Position numbers and translations under genes: made by a program
DNA from: an uncultured Clostridia bacterium
Lineage (GTDB): Bacteria > Bacillota > Clostridia > Christensenellales > CAG-314
NCBI GenBank assembly: GCA_947628135.1
Contig: CANQYT010000002.1
Location: 86,572 to 150,571 of the forward strand
Direction of reading: 5' to 3'
Length of the DNA stretch: 64,000 nucleotides
Part shown: positions 1 through 7,678 of the stretch, one piece after another
How the letters are laid out: the number at the start of each line of letters is the position of its first letter
Numbering within the stretch: the first letter of the stretch is position 1
Notes under the pieces: model-generated
Databases searched by the model: none
What the model saw: only the letters and a program-made list of their open reading frames with translations
What the model was told of the DNA's origin: nothing

Positions 1-1
1 C

Positions 2-193
2 GTGCTGTTCGGCGCGATAACGGTGTTTTGGGATATACAGAACATCGACGCAATGGTGACAATCGGCGCTGACAAGCGTTTCGAATGGGTGCTTGCGTTC
101 AGTCTTACTACAAGTCTGATATATCTCTACGTGGAATTTTTGGAATTGATAGTCAGGATCGTTGCGCTGTTCTCCGCAACAAAGAACAAATAA
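2..193 (+). CDS. Bax inhibitor-1/YccA-type membrane protein, C-terminal part
   Basis: Only the last 63 codons are inside the window; the gene begins before base 1. The visible part has a D-I-Q motif followed by a hydrophobic segment and ends in an aromatic/leucine-rich membrane helix (LIYLYVEFLELIVRIVALF). That resembles the closing helices of the BI-1/YccA family, which typically read DxQ, then a leucine-rich helix with a D/E-F/L-x-N/E-L pattern. Members are seven-helix inner-membrane proteins, some of which conduct calcium or associate with FtsH. The stop lies 2 bp before the next gene, so the two are probably co-transcribed. The family call rests on a short fragment. Confidence 0.55.
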   Translation: MLFGAITVFWDIQNIDAMVTIGADKRFEWVLAFSLTTSLIYLYVEFLELIVRIVALFSATKNK

Positions 194-195
194 CT

Positions 196-1191
196 ATGAA
201 TGAAGTATTGACCGTAGAAAAATTGACGGACGCTCACGGCGCAATTGCCGCAACGGGGTACGCTCGTCATCTCAATTTTCTTTTGGACAAAAAAGCCGTC
301 AATTCTTCGCGGCTTAACGAGTGGGACGTATACCGTATCCACTTCGACGGGCGTTACGTGTTGCAACTGACGCTCGGACACGCGTCCTGCGCAATGCAGG
401 CGTCGGCTACGCTGACAGATTTGGCAAGCGGCGCAAAACACGAGATAAACAGGGTCGTACCCGTGCGACCCTCTTTCAGCCGCGCTATGCCCGTCAACCC
501 CGAAGTGGCGCATATGTTGCAGTATTTCGCGCACAATTTGCACGTGCAGTTCGAAACCACAGACAAATTCCGCCGCCTCGCTTTTACCGCCAACGACTAC
601 AACGGTATCAAGGCGGAAATAAATCTTATGCTCACAAACGTGAGCAGATCCAAAGAAAAGTTGGTGGTGGCAACGCAGTTGGACAAGCCGAAGCATTGGT
701 GTCTCAACTACGTCGAAAACTGTTTCGTAGTAAACGGTTATGTGCGTATCGAGGACGTCGCCTATCAGATAGGCAACGGTTTCGGCATATTGAATTGGTG
801 CAGAGGCGCGCTGCCCTATCGTTGCAAATGGGTTTGGGGCAACGGCGGAACTACCGTCAACGAAAAGAGTTTCGGTTTCAACATAGGTTGGATTTCCGAC
901 GAGGACGGGCAAATCTCCGAAAACGCCTTTTTCTACGACAACAAAATGTACAAACTGAACGACGTCGAAGAAATTCGCGTCGGCGACGACTACCGTTACA
1001 AGGACGCCGACGGAAAATTCGATTTCAGCGTAGAACCGATTTTCGACAGTTACGCCAAACCTCCGCTGTTGTTGGCAAACAACAAAAGTCACAAGGTATT
1101 CGGCAAGTGGAGCGGTTTTGTGGCGCTTGACGACGGTACGAGAGTGAAAATTCCGCCCTTTGTGGCTTTCTGCGAACACGCCGACAATTAA
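196..1191 (+). CDS. DUF2804 family protein
   Basis: A 331-residue protein with the hallmarks of DUF2804: a KPKHWCLNY segment near residue 175, a WVWGNGG motif near residue 217, and an FGFNIGW motif just after it. The function of the family is unknown; it has a lipocalin-like, all-beta appearance and no signal peptide. The ATG at 196 is chosen because it sits 2 bp after the stop of the upstream membrane-protein gene and family similarity begins there; in-frame upstream codons run into that gene. A rho-independent terminator follows at 1234. Confidence 0.8.
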   Translation: MNEVLTVEKLTDAHGAIAATGYARHLNFLLDKKAVNSSRLNEWDVYRIHFDGRYVLQLTLGHASCAMQASATLTDLASGAKHEINRVVPVRPSFSRAMPVNPEVAHMLQYFAHNLHVQFETTDKFRRLAFTANDYNGIKAEINLMLTNVSRSKEKLVVATQLDKPKHWCLNYVENCFVVNGYVRIEDVAYQIGNGFGILNWCRGALPYRCKWVWGNGGTTVNEKSFGFNIGWISDEDGQISENAFFYDNKMYKLNDVEEIRVGDDYRYKDADGKFDFSVEPIFDSYAKPPLLLANNKSHKVFGKWSGFVALDDGTRVKIPPFVAFCEHADN

Positions 1192-1233
1192 ACGCGGAAA
1201 CGTTTTATTACTATTCGATTACATACCGCGCAG

Positions 1234-1269
1234 GACTCGTCGGGCAATTCCCGACGGGTCTGTTTTTTT
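1234..1269 (+). terminator. Intrinsic terminator after the DUF2804 gene
   Basis: An 11-bp stem (1234-1244 with 1250-1260, one G-T pair) with a 5-nt loop is followed by a T-rich run at 1261-1269. It ends the transcript of the two genes at the left edge. Confidence 0.85.
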
Positions 1270-1404
1270 TACGTTGCCGCTATTGGGAAAAGACGGGGGA
1301 ACTCATTTTTGTCTACGCAAACGGTTTCGCGCGTTTGCGGGCGATTTTGTCATAATTTGACGAAACGGCGCATTTTATATATCAAAAAAGGCGCGGAGCA
1401 CAAA

Positions 1405-1650
1405 ATGAAAGATTACATACGCGAGCGAGCGGTGGAGGCGGCGGACTACCTCATTGCGCACAGGTGTACCGTAAGGGCGGTCGCCGACGCATTTTGCGTA
1501 AGTAAATCCACGGCGCATAAAGATCTCGCCGAGCGGCTGCCGCATATCGACCCCGAGCGGTACAGGGCGATTGCGGTTATCCTTTCAAACAATTGGCAGG
1601 AGAGATACATTCGCGGAGGGGAAGCCACGCGCAACAAATATTTGTCTTGA
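1405..1650 (+). CDS. spoIIID: Sporulation transcriptional regulator SpoIIID
   Basis: An 81-residue DNA-binding protein that matches SpoIIID along its whole length: an N-terminal MKDYIRER segment, a helix-turn-helix with VSKSTAHKDLAERLP, and the C-terminal RGGEAT motif followed by a basic tail. In spore formers SpoIIID acts in the mother cell, downstream of sigma-E, to switch gene sets during engulfment. The ATG at 1405 gives the normal family length; a purine-rich GGCGCGGAGC lies just upstream. It is monocistronic between two terminators. With the CwlD-type amidase at the other end of the window it points to a sporulating lineage. Confidence 0.93.
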   Translation: MKDYIRERAVEAADYLIAHRCTVRAVADAFCVSKSTAHKDLAERLPHIDPERYRAIAVILSNNWQERYIRGGEATRNKYLS

Positions 1651-1690
1651 CCTTTGTGCCAAGCAGTCGCTTTTGTGCGTTAAACGTCAA

Positions 1691-1716
1691 AACAGCGCCC
1701 GTTTTCGGGCGCTGTT
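1691..1716. terminator. Bidirectional terminator hairpin between convergent genes
   Basis: A perfect 11-bp stem (1691-1701 with 1706-1716) around a 4-nt loop lies between spoIIID (+) and the convergent DUF697 gene (-). Short T runs follow on both strands, so it can serve both. Confidence 0.7.
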
Positions 1717-1747
1717 TGCGTATTTTGCAGATTTGCCGTTTCACAAA

Positions 1748-2809
1748 CTAAACGGCGGCTTTGGCGGCGGTGTGTTTTTTGTTTTTGAGTTCCTGCTCCA
1801 ATTCGTCGCACGCTTCGGCAAGTTCCTGTTGCGATTCGGAAACGTCCACTCCGTCCAGAATGTTTTGCAGACGGTATTCGGTGGTGAGGTAGCGAATGGT
1901 CTGATACCCGATGACGGTGGTAAGCGTACCGTTGGCAAGACCTTGCACGCTGCTGTCCACAATGGCGGCGATGGCGTTGCCGAGAATGGGTATTCCCTTT
2001 ACTGCCGACCCCATAGTTTGCACAACGCTGTGTCCGATGTTCATTCCGCCCAAGCCGTATGCTATCAGGGCGTTTTGCATAACGCGCGCCACTATCCTTG
2101 CAAGCCGTGCGTCGGAGGGACGGAAGCCGTAGAGGAACACAAGGTCCTTGATGAGTTGCAAGTTGAGAAAGATGACGAGCGCGGTATCCACCTTCGCCGC
2201 CTGCGATATTGCCGAGTAAGCGGCGCATTTGAGACTGTTGCGGAATATCATATCTTTTGCGTTTTTCTTTACGCAGCCTTGATACAGTTCGGTGAGGGCA
2301 TTTTTAAGTTTTTCTTCGTTGCCCACTTTAAGCGCTACCGCAAGCCGTCCCACAACTTCGCTGTCGTACCAGCCTACGCCCTCGACTTTGCCCGTGAGGT
2401 CTATTATCTTTTCCGCTATTTCGTGACGAAGTTTTTTGTTGTGACGTTTCGCTTCTTTGGCGGTGAGAGCGTTTACGTTGGTTACAAACGCCCCCGTGCG
2501 CACGATCTTTGCAAGGGGAACGGCAAACGTACACACAAATACTATCAGGCTAACTCCGCCCACGGCGTAACCCGCGTATTCGTTTATTTCGTAAACGCGC
2601 ATCGTCAGGAAAAACAAGCATACGAAAAGTATCACTCCCACGAGTCCCGCGCCCAGCCACAGCAACAGCCGCGCGCCGCGCACGTTTTGGCGGTGGGTGT
2701 ACTTCTGTTCGTATTCGTAAATAGTCATCTTTGCGGCGGTCTTGTTCGTTTTTCCGTCGTCACGCTGTTCGGTAAGTTGCATTGCGGCGGTTTTGTCCGA
2801 TTTGTTCAT
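1748..2809 (-). CDS. DUF697 (YcjF-like) membrane protein
   Basis: A 353-residue protein with two transmembrane helices near residues 47-69 and 78-103, and a C-terminal DUF697 domain marked by LNLQLIKDLVFLYGFRPS and a glycine-rich hydrophobic stretch (IPILGNAIAAIVDSS). DUF697 proteins are membrane-associated partners of dynamin-like or Era-like GTPases; no GTPase gene is next to it here. It lies 22 bp downstream of the ttcA-like gene on the same strand and is probably co-transcribed. The C-terminus is a charged, coiled-coil-like tail rich in E, Q and K. Confidence 0.75.
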   Translation of the reverse strand: MNKSDKTAAMQLTEQRDDGKTNKTAAKMTIYEYEQKYTHRQNVRGARLLLWLGAGLVGVILFVCLFFLTMRVYEINEYAGYAVGGVSLIVFVCTFAVPLAKIVRTGAFVTNVNALTAKEAKRHNKKLRHEIAEKIIDLTGKVEGVGWYDSEVVGRLAVALKVGNEEKLKNALTELYQGCVKKNAKDMIFRNSLKCAAYSAISQAAKVDTALVIFLNLQLIKDLVFLYGFRPSDARLARIVARVMQNALIAYGLGGMNIGHSVVQTMGSAVKGIPILGNAIAAIVDSSVQGLANGTLTTVIGYQTIRYLTTEYRLQNILDGVDVSESQQELAEACDELEQELKNKKHTAAKAAV

Positions 2810-2831
2810 AAAATTTTCTCCTGTTTACCTT

Positions 2832-3554
2832 TCAATCCTGCGGTTTGCTCCACAGGTTGTATCTTTCGGGGTGCATAATGGCGTTGGCGAGCCGTTCTTC
2901 CACGTCGGGCTTAAATTCGCGCAGTTGTTGCAGTATACGTTTCATATTTTCCCGTTCGGTGTTGTGGTTGGCGGGGCAGGGGTTGAATGCGACGGGCAGA
3001 TCTTTCGCGAAACTCACAATGTCCCTTTCGGCGATGTATATCATCGGACGAATAAGCGTAACTCCGCTTCGCGACATAAAACTCGTCGGCTGAAAGGTGC
3101 TGAGCCTGCCTTCGTAAAACAAACTCAGCAAAAACGTTTCCGCAACGTCGTCGCGATGGTGACCGAGGGCGAGTTTGTTGAAACCGCGTCTCACGACTTC
3201 GCCGTTCAGCGCGCCGCGGCGCATTTTCGCGCAGAGACTGCACGGATTGCTTTCCTTGCGAATTTCGAAAATGATTTGCGCAAGTTCCGTCTTTACGGTG
3301 CAGTATTCCACCCCCAAGTCGTCGCAGTAGCGTGCGATAGCGTCGAAAGAGCAGTTTGCAAACCCCATATCCACTGTTACGGCGAGCAACTCGAAAGGCA
3401 CGCCGAAGTGCCGTTGATACGCCGCAAGCAGCGCAAGCAACGTCAGACTGTCTTTGCCTCCGGACACTCCCACGGCGATCTTGTCGCCGGGCAATATCAT
3501 TTTGTAGTCGTTTACCGCCCGTCGGAAGGGCGAAAGCAGTTTGTTGAGTTCCAT
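2832..3554 (-). CDS. ttcA: TtcA-family tRNA thiolation ATPase
   Basis: A PP-loop enzyme of the TtcA/TtuA family that adenylates and thiolates a tRNA base. It shows the SGGKDS ATP-binding motif, a CSLC cysteine pair in NPCSLCAKMRRGAL, GHHRDD, and a third cysteine in a CPANH segment. These cysteines would hold a 4Fe-4S cluster in TtcA. I place the start at the ATG at 3554 (MELNKLL), giving 240 residues, because a -10 box lies only 6 nt upstream and no ribosome site is visible. A TTG start at 3599 would add 15 residues and would overlap the promoter. The DUF697 gene follows after 22 bp. Confidence 0.8.
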   Translation of the reverse strand: MELNKLLSPFRRAVNDYKMILPGDKIAVGVSGGKDSLTLLALLAAYQRHFGVPFELLAVTVDMGFANCSFDAIARYCDDLGVEYCTVKTELAQIIFEIRKESNPCSLCAKMRRGALNGEVVRRGFNKLALGHHRDDVAETFLLSLFYEGRLSTFQPTSFMSRSGVTLIRPMIYIAERDIVSFAKDLPVAFNPCPANHNTERENMKRILQQLREFKPDVEERLANAIMHPERYNLWSKPQD

Positions 3555-3560
3555 ACACCA

Positions 3561-3589
3561 ATTGTACATTGCACGCTTTATTTTTGCAA
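3561..3589 (-). promoter_or_regulatory. Promoter of ttcA, apparently leaderless
   Basis: On the reverse strand TTGCAA (3584-3589), a 17-bp spacer and TACAAT (3561-3566) precede the ATG at 3554 by just 6 nt. Transcription would be expected to start at or within the start codon. Confidence 0.6.
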
Positions 3590-3616
3590 GTTTTTTCAAA
3601 AAAAATTCGACAGTTT

Positions 3617-3646
3617 ATTTACAAACGTACGGGGAATATGGTATCA
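3617..3646 (+). promoter_or_regulatory. Promoter of the rubredoxin/rubrerythrin operon
   Basis: TTTACA (3617-3622), an 18-bp spacer and TATCAT (3641-3646). An interrupted palindrome GTATC-N5-GATAC (3640-3654) overlaps the -10 box and could bind a redox regulator; that role is inferred. Confidence 0.55.
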
Positions 3647-3683
3647 TCTAGATACGAATATTTCCGTAAAAAGGAGGAGCACT

Positions 3684-3794
3684 ATGAAGTGGATTTGCAA
3701 CGTTTGCGGATACGTACACGAAGGCGACACCCCGCCCGAAGTTTGTCCGTTGTGCGGCGTCGGCGCAGAAGAGTTTACCGCCGAGGAAGAATAG
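3684..3794 (+). CDS. Very short rubredoxin-like protein (36 residues)
   Basis: A 36-residue protein with both rubredoxin metal knuckles, CNVCGY and CPLCG, separated by 15 residues and ending in an acidic tail. Ordinary rubredoxins are about 52-54 residues, so this is a minimal iron- or zinc-binding version. A strong ribosome site (AAGGAGG at 3671-3677) and the promoter at 3617 support expression. It is 52 bp upstream of the rubrerythrin gene whose N-terminal domain has the same motif (CSVCGY, CPQCK), so it may be an electron donor for that enzyme or a duplicated rubredoxin domain. Metal type cannot be judged from sequence. Confidence 0.8.
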   Translation: MKWICNVCGYVHEGDTPPEVCPLCGVGAEEFTAEEE

Positions 3795-3846
3795 TCCCTT
3801 TGCGCAGGGCAATGCGCGCAAAATCAATTCAAGGAGAAAAGATATT

Positions 3847-4389
3847 ATGAAATTTGTATGTTCCGTTTGCGGATACGTTTACGAGGGCGACCAAGCCCCC
3901 GAAAGATGCCCCCAATGCAAAGCCCCCAAGGAAAAGTTCGTCGCGCAAAACGACGATATGACTTGGGCTGCCGAACACGTCGTCGGCATTGCCAAGGGCG
4001 TTCCTCAGGACATAATCGACGACCTCAGAGCCAACTTCAACGGCGAATGCAGCGAAGTTGGTATGTACCTTGCTATGAGCCGCGTCGCTTTCCGCGAGGG
4101 CTATCCCGAAATAGGTCTGTATTGGGAAAAAGCCGCTTACGAGGAAGCCGATCACGCCGCAAGGTTCGCCGAAATGTTGGGCGAAGTAGTCACCGACAGC
4201 ACCGCCAAGAATCTGCAAATGCGTATTGAGGCGGAAAACGGCGCGACAATGGGCAAGACGATGCTTGCAAAGCGCGCCAAGGAATTGAATCTGGACGCAA
4301 TTCACGACGCGGTTCACGAAATGGCTCGCGACGAAGCGCGTCACGGAAAGGCGTTTTTGGGATTGTACAACAGATACTTCAAAAAGTAA
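3847..4389 (+). CDS. rbr: Reverse rubrerythrin
   Basis: A 180-residue protein with an N-terminal rubredoxin domain (cysteines at CSVCGY and CPQCK, residues 5-24) followed by a four-helix diiron domain. The diiron ligands are visible in [21 protein letters not shown], and [11 protein letters not shown]. The domain order (rubredoxin first) defines reverse rubrerythrin, an NADH-driven peroxide and oxygen scavenger of anaerobic clostridia. It shares a promoter with the mini-rubredoxin upstream, and an AAGGAG ribosome site precedes the ATG. A terminator follows. Confidence 0.93.
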   Translation: MKFVCSVCGYVYEGDQAPERCPQCKAPKEKFVAQNDDMTWAAEHVVGIAKGVPQDIIDDLRANFNGECSEVGMYLAMSRVAFREGYPEIGLYWEKAAYEEADHAARFAEMLGEVVTDSTAKNLQMRIEAENGATMGKTMLAKRAKELNLDAIHDAVHEMARDEARHGKAFLGLYNRYFKK

Positions 4390-4404
4390 ATATCCTTTCG
4401 GCAG

Positions 4405-4434
4405 GGCACGGCAAGTCAAATTGCCGTGCCTTTG
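4405..4434 (+). terminator. Intrinsic terminator after rubrerythrin
   Basis: A perfect 10-bp stem (4405-4414 with 4421-4430), a 6-nt loop and a short T run. Confidence 0.8.
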
Positions 4435-4450
4435 TCGTGTAAAAATGCAC

Positions 4451-4479
4451 TTGCGCCGACGTGAAATATGTTGTATAAT
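4451..4479 (+). promoter_or_regulatory. Promoter upstream of the patatin-like gene
   Basis: TTGCGC (4451-4456), 17-bp spacer, perfect TATAAT (4474-4479). It may drive the long gene run that continues into the aro operon. Confidence 0.6.
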
Positions 4480-4499
4480 AAAATATACAGTTGATAACT

Positions 4500-5312
4500 A
4501 TGAAACGTAAATACAAAATTCCCTTTGTAGAGAGGAATGAAGTAAAACTCAAATACAGCACGGGGCTTGCCCTTTCCGGCGGAGGTACGCGCGGCTTTGC
4601 TCACATAGGCGTACTCAAAGCCTTCAACGAGGAGGGCATAAGTTTTTCCTGCGTGGCGGGCACGTCGGTGGGCAGTCTTATCGGCGCGCTGTACTGCGCG
4701 GGGGTGGGCACGGACGTAATAGTGCAGGAGGCGAAACGTCTCTCCCGCCGCGAACTCGTCAGGCGGCTTTGGCTCAATTCCGACCCGAGCAACATCGCGC
4801 GCGTTGCGGACAGATTGCTTGTGGGCGCAGATTTCGACGCGCTTTCCGTGCCCTTTGCCGCGGTCGCCGTGGATATTCAAAGCGGCAACGAAGTGGTGAT
4901 GCGTCAGGGAAACGTTGCAACTGCGGTTTCGGCAAGCTGCGCCGTGCCCGCGTTGTTCAAGCCCGTCGAAAGAGACGGAGCGTTGCTTGTGGACGGCGGT
5001 TTGCTCAACAATATGCCCGCCGACGTTTGCAGGGAGATGGGCGCGGAGGTGGTTGTGGGCGTGGACCTCAACAGACACCGCGGCGAGGGAACGGATTCGC
5101 GCAAATTGCACGACATATTGTTTGCAACGTGGGACATAACCACGAAATCCACTATGTACAAAGGATTGCAAAACAGCGACGTTGTTATCGAGCCGGAATT
5201 GAAACGGTTCAAGCGAACAAGTCTTGACAATATTGACGGAATGGTGGCGGAAGGTTACCGCGCCGCCAAGGAAAAAATGCCCGAGATCAAAAAATTGTTG
5301 GGCATTAAGTAA
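4500..5312 (+). CDS. Patatin-like phospholipase (RssA/YchK-type)
   Basis: A 270-residue cytosolic serine acyl-hydrolase of the patatin family. It has the oxyanion-hole motif SGGGTRG near residue 26, the nucleophile elbow GTSVGS near residue 55, and the catalytic-dyad DGG motif near residue 165 (LLVDGGLLNN). The ATG at 4500 is chosen over a TTG at 4491; neither has a clear ribosome site, and the transcript leader would be short. The next gene starts 12 bp after the stop. Substrate is unknown; such proteins hydrolyse lipids or lysophospholipids. Confidence 0.87.
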   Translation: MKRKYKIPFVERNEVKLKYSTGLALSGGGTRGFAHIGVLKAFNEEGISFSCVAGTSVGSLIGALYCAGVGTDVIVQEAKRLSRRELVRRLWLNSDPSNIARVADRLLVGADFDALSVPFAAVAVDIQSGNEVVMRQGNVATAVSASCAVPALFKPVERDGALLVDGGLLNNMPADVCREMGAEVVVGVDLNRHRGEGTDSRKLHDILFATWDITTKSTMYKGLQNSDVVIEPELKRFKRTSLDNIDGMVAEGYRAAKEKMPEIKKLLGIK

Positions 5313-5324
5313 CGGAGCAGAGCA

Positions 5325-7634
5325 ATGAAAAAGTTTTTCCGCAAAAAAATTATTCTCATAGCGCTTGTCGCGTGCGTATTGGCGCTGTCGATGACGCTTT
5401 GCGCGTGCAGCCTTTTCCGGCAGAAGTTGGAAGTTTCCTACACGGGCGGAGACGTCGTTGTCGGCGGCGAGTTGGATTTCACCAAACTTTCGGTGAAGAT
5501 GGTGGACGGGTTGGGTTCGCACACGTTGACGGAGGGCGACTACCTGCTAAGCGGTTTCGACAGTTCGACGGCGGGCACAAAGACGGTCACCGTCACCTAT
5601 CGCAATCTCACGGCAACGTTCACCGTTGAAGTCGTCGCCCCCTCCAACGCGCTTACTTCCATCGAAGTAACGTACATGGGCGGAGACATATTCGTCGGCG
5701 GCAGTCTCAATCGCGCAAAAATCAGCGTCACGGCGTTTTACGCCGACAACACCGAGCGCAAGGTCACGAGTTGGACGCTAAGCGGTTTCGACAGCGCTAC
5801 GGCAGGCGCAAAGAGCGTTACCGTCAGTTACACGGAAAATGGGGTTACGAAAACGGACGATTTCACCGTAGACGTGGTAAAAGTGGAATTGCAGTCCATT
5901 TCCGTCGTATACGCAGGCGAGGATGTGTTTGTAGGCGACGAATTGGATGAAACTTTTATTACCGTCACCGCCACCTACACCGACGGCAGCAGCAAAACCG
6001 TTGACGGCTGGACGTGCAGCGGATTCGACGGCTCGCAAAGCGGTGTAAACACCGTCACCGTCACCTACACCGAGGACGGCGTTACGAAAACGGACGTATT
6101 CACAGTGACGGTGCTGTCCGCGCCTCCTACCGAGATACGCGCGGAATACACGGGCGGTGAAATATTCGTGAGCGACGAGATAGACCCGAGCAACGTGACG
6201 GTCACGGCTGTGACGTCGGACGGTTCGGAAGAGGTCGTCACCGATTTCACTTTGTCTCCGCGTTCGTTTGACGAAACGGGCGTAAAAACCGTTACGGTAA
6301 GTTACACGGTCAAGGGAGATACGCTCACTGCGACCTTTACGGTAGAGGTCAAGGCGCTTGTCCCCGACAGAATGGACGCCGTGTACAACGGACTGCCCAT
6401 TGCGCTCAACGCTCAGCCGGACAAAAACGACTTTGTCGTCACCGTCACCTACACCAACGGCAAGCAAGCCGACGTCACCGATTTCACTTTGGACGAGGCG
6501 GACACAAGCGCGGCGGGCGTTGTAACTTTCACCCTGCATTATTCGGAAAACGGCGTGGATTTGCAGACGGAAGTTGCTGTGACCGTAAATGACGTCACCG
6601 TGCCGAGCGAGCCTAAGGAGGGCGAGTACAACGTCAACGTTATCAAAGAGGAAGATCTTTCGATACACTTTCTTATGTTGGGCAACAAAAACACGGGCGA
6701 CAGCGTTTACATCAAGGCGGGCGACACGGACATACTTATCGACGCGGGTTCGCGCGAAAACAGTGCAAACACTATCTCCGACTATATAGATCAGTACTGC
6801 ACCGACGGAATATTGGAGTACGTGGTGGCAACTCACGCCCATCAGGATCACATATCCGCTTTTTACGGTTCAAGCAGTAGCCCGGGAATTTTCGACAGAT
6901 ACGTGTGCAACGTAATAATAGACTTTGCAAAGTCAGGCAATTCCCTATATACAGATAGTGGCAATCCGACGGTATACAACAAATATCTCGCGGCGCGTGA
7001 CGCGGAAATAGAGGCGGGGGCTAAACATTACACAGCCAACGACTGCGTCAACAACGCCAACGGCGCGCAAAAGGAATATACGCTCGCCGACGGCATAACT
7101 ATGGAGATACTCGACCAAAGATACTATCGAGACAGCACCGACAATGAAAACAACTACTCCGTTTGTCTGATGATCAAACAGGGGGACAACAACTATCTGT
7201 TTACGGGCGACCTCGAAGACGACGGCGAGGAATCTTTGGTAAATCTCAATCCCGATTTGCCCAAGGTCAAGTTGTGGAAGGGCGGACATCACGGCTCGTA
7301 CACTGCGGGGAATGAGACGCTTATGGCAAAAATTCAACCGGAAACGATTTGTATATGCACCTGTTTCGGAACGACCGAGTATACAAGCAACGTGGAAAAA
7401 GTTTTCCCCGCAACCCCCTTCATCGAGCGTATCGCACCCTACACCGACAGGGTGTACTGCACCTCCGACGGCTCGCAGTACAAAACCAACAGCGCGTGTA
7501 TTCCCGCAAACGGAAACATTGTGTTTGCCTGCACCAACGGACAAATAACGATGTACTTCTCCAACAACAATCTCAAACTCAAAGATACGGAGTGGTTCAA
7601 GAACAACAGAACTATGCCCGACGCGTGGAAGTAA
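5325..7634 (+). CDS. Surface lipoprotein: five Ig-like repeats plus ComEC-type MBL-fold domain
   Basis: A 769-residue lipoprotein. The signal peptide ends in a lipobox (LCAC). Residues about 30-425 hold five repeats of roughly 78 residues with the pattern TGGDxxVGxxLD...LSGFD...GxKTVTVxY, typical of bacterial Ig-like (BIG) modules. Residues about 440-769 form a metallo-beta-lactamase-fold domain with THAHQDH at 503-509, FTGDLED and KGGHHGS, closest in motif style to the ComEC hydrolase domain. It should therefore be a cell-surface metal-dependent phosphodiesterase- or lactonase-like enzyme displayed on a stalk. The next gene encodes a paralogous hydrolase without the stalk. The substrate is unknown; association with the aro genes downstream may only reflect shared transcription. 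Confidence 0.83.
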   Translation: MKKFFRKKIILIALVACVLALSMTLCACSLFRQKLEVSYTGGDVVVGGELDFTKLSVKMVDGLGSHTLTEGDYLLSGFDSSTAGTKTVTVTYRNLTATFTVEVVAPSNALTSIEVTYMGGDIFVGGSLNRAKISVTAFYADNTERKVTSWTLSGFDSATAGAKSVTVSYTENGVTKTDDFTVDVVKVELQSISVVYAGEDVFVGDELDETFITVTATYTDGSSKTVDGWTCSGFDGSQSGVNTVTVTYTEDGVTKTDVFTVTVLSAPPTEIRAEYTGGEIFVSDEIDPSNVTVTAVTSDGSEEVVTDFTLSPRSFDETGVKTVTVSYTVKGDTLTATFTVEVKALVPDRMDAVYNGLPIALNAQPDKNDFVVTVTYTNGKQADVTDFTLDEADTSAAGVVTFTLHYSENGVDLQTEVAVTVNDVTVPSEPKEGEYNVNVIKEEDLSIHFLMLGNKNTGDSVYIKAGDTDILIDAGSRENSANTISDYIDQYCTDGILEYVVATHAHQDHISAFYGSSSSPGIFDRYVCNVIIDFAKSGNSLYTDSGNPTVYNKYLAARDAEIEAGAKHYTANDCVNNANGAQKEYTLADGITMEILDQRYYRDSTDNENNYSVCLMIKQGDNNYLFTGDLEDDGEESLVNLNPDLPKVKLWKGGHHGSYTAGNETLMAKIQPETICICTCFGTTEYTSNVEKVFPATPFIERIAPYTDRVYCTSDGSQYKTNSACIPANGNIVFACTNGQITMYFSNNNLKLKDTEWFKNNRTMPDAWK

Positions 7635-7678
7635 GCGCCGCATAGCGGCTGCGTTGCTCGTCCGCTTGGCAAACGCTT

